Source: Streptomyces sp. NBC_01439
GTDB lineage: Bacteria; Actinomycetota; Actinomycetes; Streptomycetales; Streptomycetaceae
Direction: 5' to 3'
Assembly (NCBI RefSeq): GCF_036227605.1
Contig: NZ_CP109487.1
Coordinates: 5,889,501 to 5,953,500, forward strand
DNA: 64,000 bases
Below are positions 63,222 to 64,000 of this stretch, in pieces. Position 1 is the stretch's first letter; each line of letters opens with the position of its first letter. The notes under the pieces were generated by a model. It had not been told where the DNA came from and did no database searches. It saw nothing but the letters and a program-made list of their open reading frames with translations. The translations under genes were made by a program, and so were the position numbers.

Positions 63222-63829
63222 GCCAGCACCAGGGCGACGAAGAACCCTTCTACTTCTCTCAGCGCGCCCGCTTCATGGATCAGCTCAACCTGGCCGCTGT
63301 CAGCACGGCGGTGAGTGTGTCCCGCCACTTCATCCGGCTCACGCTCTCCAAGTGGCACGCCCGCGCCATTGAGGGGGACGCCGCCCTTGTCGTATCTGAG
63401 TTGGTCACGAACGCCGTGCGAGCGACCGGCGGCGTTCTCGACCGTCAGCCGACGTGGTCTGAACTGGATGAGCTCAACCTCGTGACAGTGCGGATGCTCG
63501 GCCTGCCGACCAGCGTCGTCATTGAGGTGTGGGACGTCTCCCCGAAGAACCCGGTGCTCACCACGCCAGACGACGACACCGAAGGTGGACGCGGCTTACT
63601 CCTCGTCCAGTCGCTCAGTAGTCAGTGGGGCTCTCACCGCACCCCGCGGGGCAAGGTGGTGTGGTCTGAACTTCAAGTGCCCGGCGCTACGTCTCCCGTG
63701 CTGCCACGTCGCAGTAGGTCGCAGCACTCCAACGTGCAGCCGGCGGCGAGGGCTGATCCCTGGCTTTTAAGACGCGTACTCGTCGGCCTCCAGCCACCAG
63801 GACCCACCGCAGCACATCCACCCCGATGA
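63218..63829 (+). CDS. HATPase_c-like ATP-binding protein (anti-sigma RsbW-like)
   Basis: 203 aa. The GHKL ATPase fold is visible: N-box DAALVVSELVTNAVRA, G1-box-like VWDVSPKNPV, G2-box EGGRGLLLVQSLSSQWG, and the strand GKVVWSELQV. Such stand-alone actinobacterial ATP-binding proteins include anti-sigma kinases, but many are orphans next to XRE/DUF397 genes as here. The ATG at 63218 overlaps the preceding TGA, so it is coupled to the resolvase-like gene. A Pro/Arg-rich tail of ~45 residues follows the fold. Confidence 0.85.
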   Translation: MSQHQGDEEPFYFSQRARFMDQLNLAAVSTAVSVSRHFIRLTLSKWHARAIEGDAALVVSELVTNAVRATGGVLDRQPTWSELDELNLVTVRMLGLPTSVVIEVWDVSPKNPVLTTPDDDTEGGRGLLLVQSLSSQWGSHRTPRGKVVWSELQVPGATSPVLPRRSRSQHSNVQPAARADPWLLRRVLVGLQPPGPTAAHPPR

Positions 63830-63844
63830 AGCAGAGAGAAGACG

Positions 63845-64000
63845 ATGGGCAGGACGAGGACCTACCGCTTCCGGAACTACGAGATCCGCACCGACCCGAT
63901 AGGTGAGGTCACCTTCGAGGCCGAGTGCGTCTCGGGTGATGAAGCCAACTGCGGTGCGGCGTCTGGTGACATGGCCGAGATTATTGACGTTGACCGCTGG
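63845..64000 (+). CDS. small protein (DUF7848-like), cut by the window end
   Basis: The reading frame MGRTRTYRFRNYEIRTDPIG...EVTFEAECVSGDEANCGAASGDMAEIIDVDRW runs off the window at codon 52. It recalls short streptomycete proteins (DUF7848 type, from memory) with a YRFxxxxIxxDP start and a Cys pair. It begins 15 bp after the HATPase stop, preceded by AGAGAGAAG, and is the same operon's next gene. Confidence 0.6.
   Translation, partial: MGRTRTYRFRNYEIRTDPIGEVTFEAECVSGDEANCGAASGDMAEIIDVDRW

Overview
The window is chromosomal DNA from a streptomycete. It has very high GC with G/C-ending codons and many GTG starts. It carries gene sets typical of Streptomyces: an SsgA-like sporulation protein, two RDD proteins, DUF3039 and DUF397 proteins, GlcNAc PTS genes with DasR-type dre boxes, and extragenic GC-rich palindromes. 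Most of it reads as conserved core. Three stretches look accessory: about 8.4-15.0 kb (a type VII secretion-associated cassette), about 15.1-18.4 kb (tRNA-Cys, a frameshifted transporter, a Doc-type toxin-antitoxin pair), and everything right of about 61.3 kb.

Layout. 0-3 kb: YqgE/AlgH protein, DUF3039 protein, GH20 beta-N-acetylhexosaminidase. 3-8.4 kb: a three-gene molybdenum hydroxylase operon (FAD, 2Fe-2S and Mo subunits) with an unusual iron-sulfur subunit and an atypical Mo-subunit active site. 8.5-15 kb: six tightly packed plus-strand genes with WXG-motif proteins, a mycosin protease, a large WXG-containing protein and a lipoprotein, behind one strong promoter. 15-18.5 kb: secreted protein, tRNA-Cys, broken MFS gene, RHH/Doc pair. 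18.5-25 kb: DEAD-type helicase, IclR regulator, Lon-like protease, MFS exporter with its ArsR-like regulator. 24.5-26.3 kb: Lrp regulator divergent from 4-hydroxyphenylpyruvate dioxygenase, followed by IS copy 1. 27.9-37.7 kb: TPR protein, glycolate-oxidase-like flavoprotein, SsgA-like protein, RDD proteins, secreted M6 metalloprotease. 37.7-46.7 kb: NAD salvage (pncA, pncB), clpS and DUF2017, amino-acid permease, and a sulfur-carrier cysteine pathway (JAMM protease, Cys leader peptide, CysO, CysM). 46.7-52 kb: GlcNAc PTS, RNase PH, lipoprotein, RdgB. 52-57.6 kb: tRNA-Leu, repeat-containing HNH protein, Bcp, DUF3618, GroES-like protein, guanidine-III riboswitch with SMR exporter, class A PBP. 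57.8-61.3 kb: an ABC-2 transporter operon split by IS copy 2 and then truncated. 61.5-64 kb: DUF397/XRE pair, resolvase-like small protein, HATPase protein and the start of another small gene.

Two apparently identical 1,442-bp IS701-like elements lie in the same orientation 33.2 kb apart. Each is flanked by CTAG duplications, and in both cases the CTAG includes the TAG stop codon of the upstream gene. The strongest candidates for under-described biology are the type VII-associated cassette, the CysO carrier with a C-terminal extension beside its JAMM protease, the HNH protein built from repeated modules beside tRNA-Leu, the IS stop-codon targeting, and the resolvase-like protein that lacks a catalytic serine. 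All functional calls come from reading motifs by eye. No database search was run.
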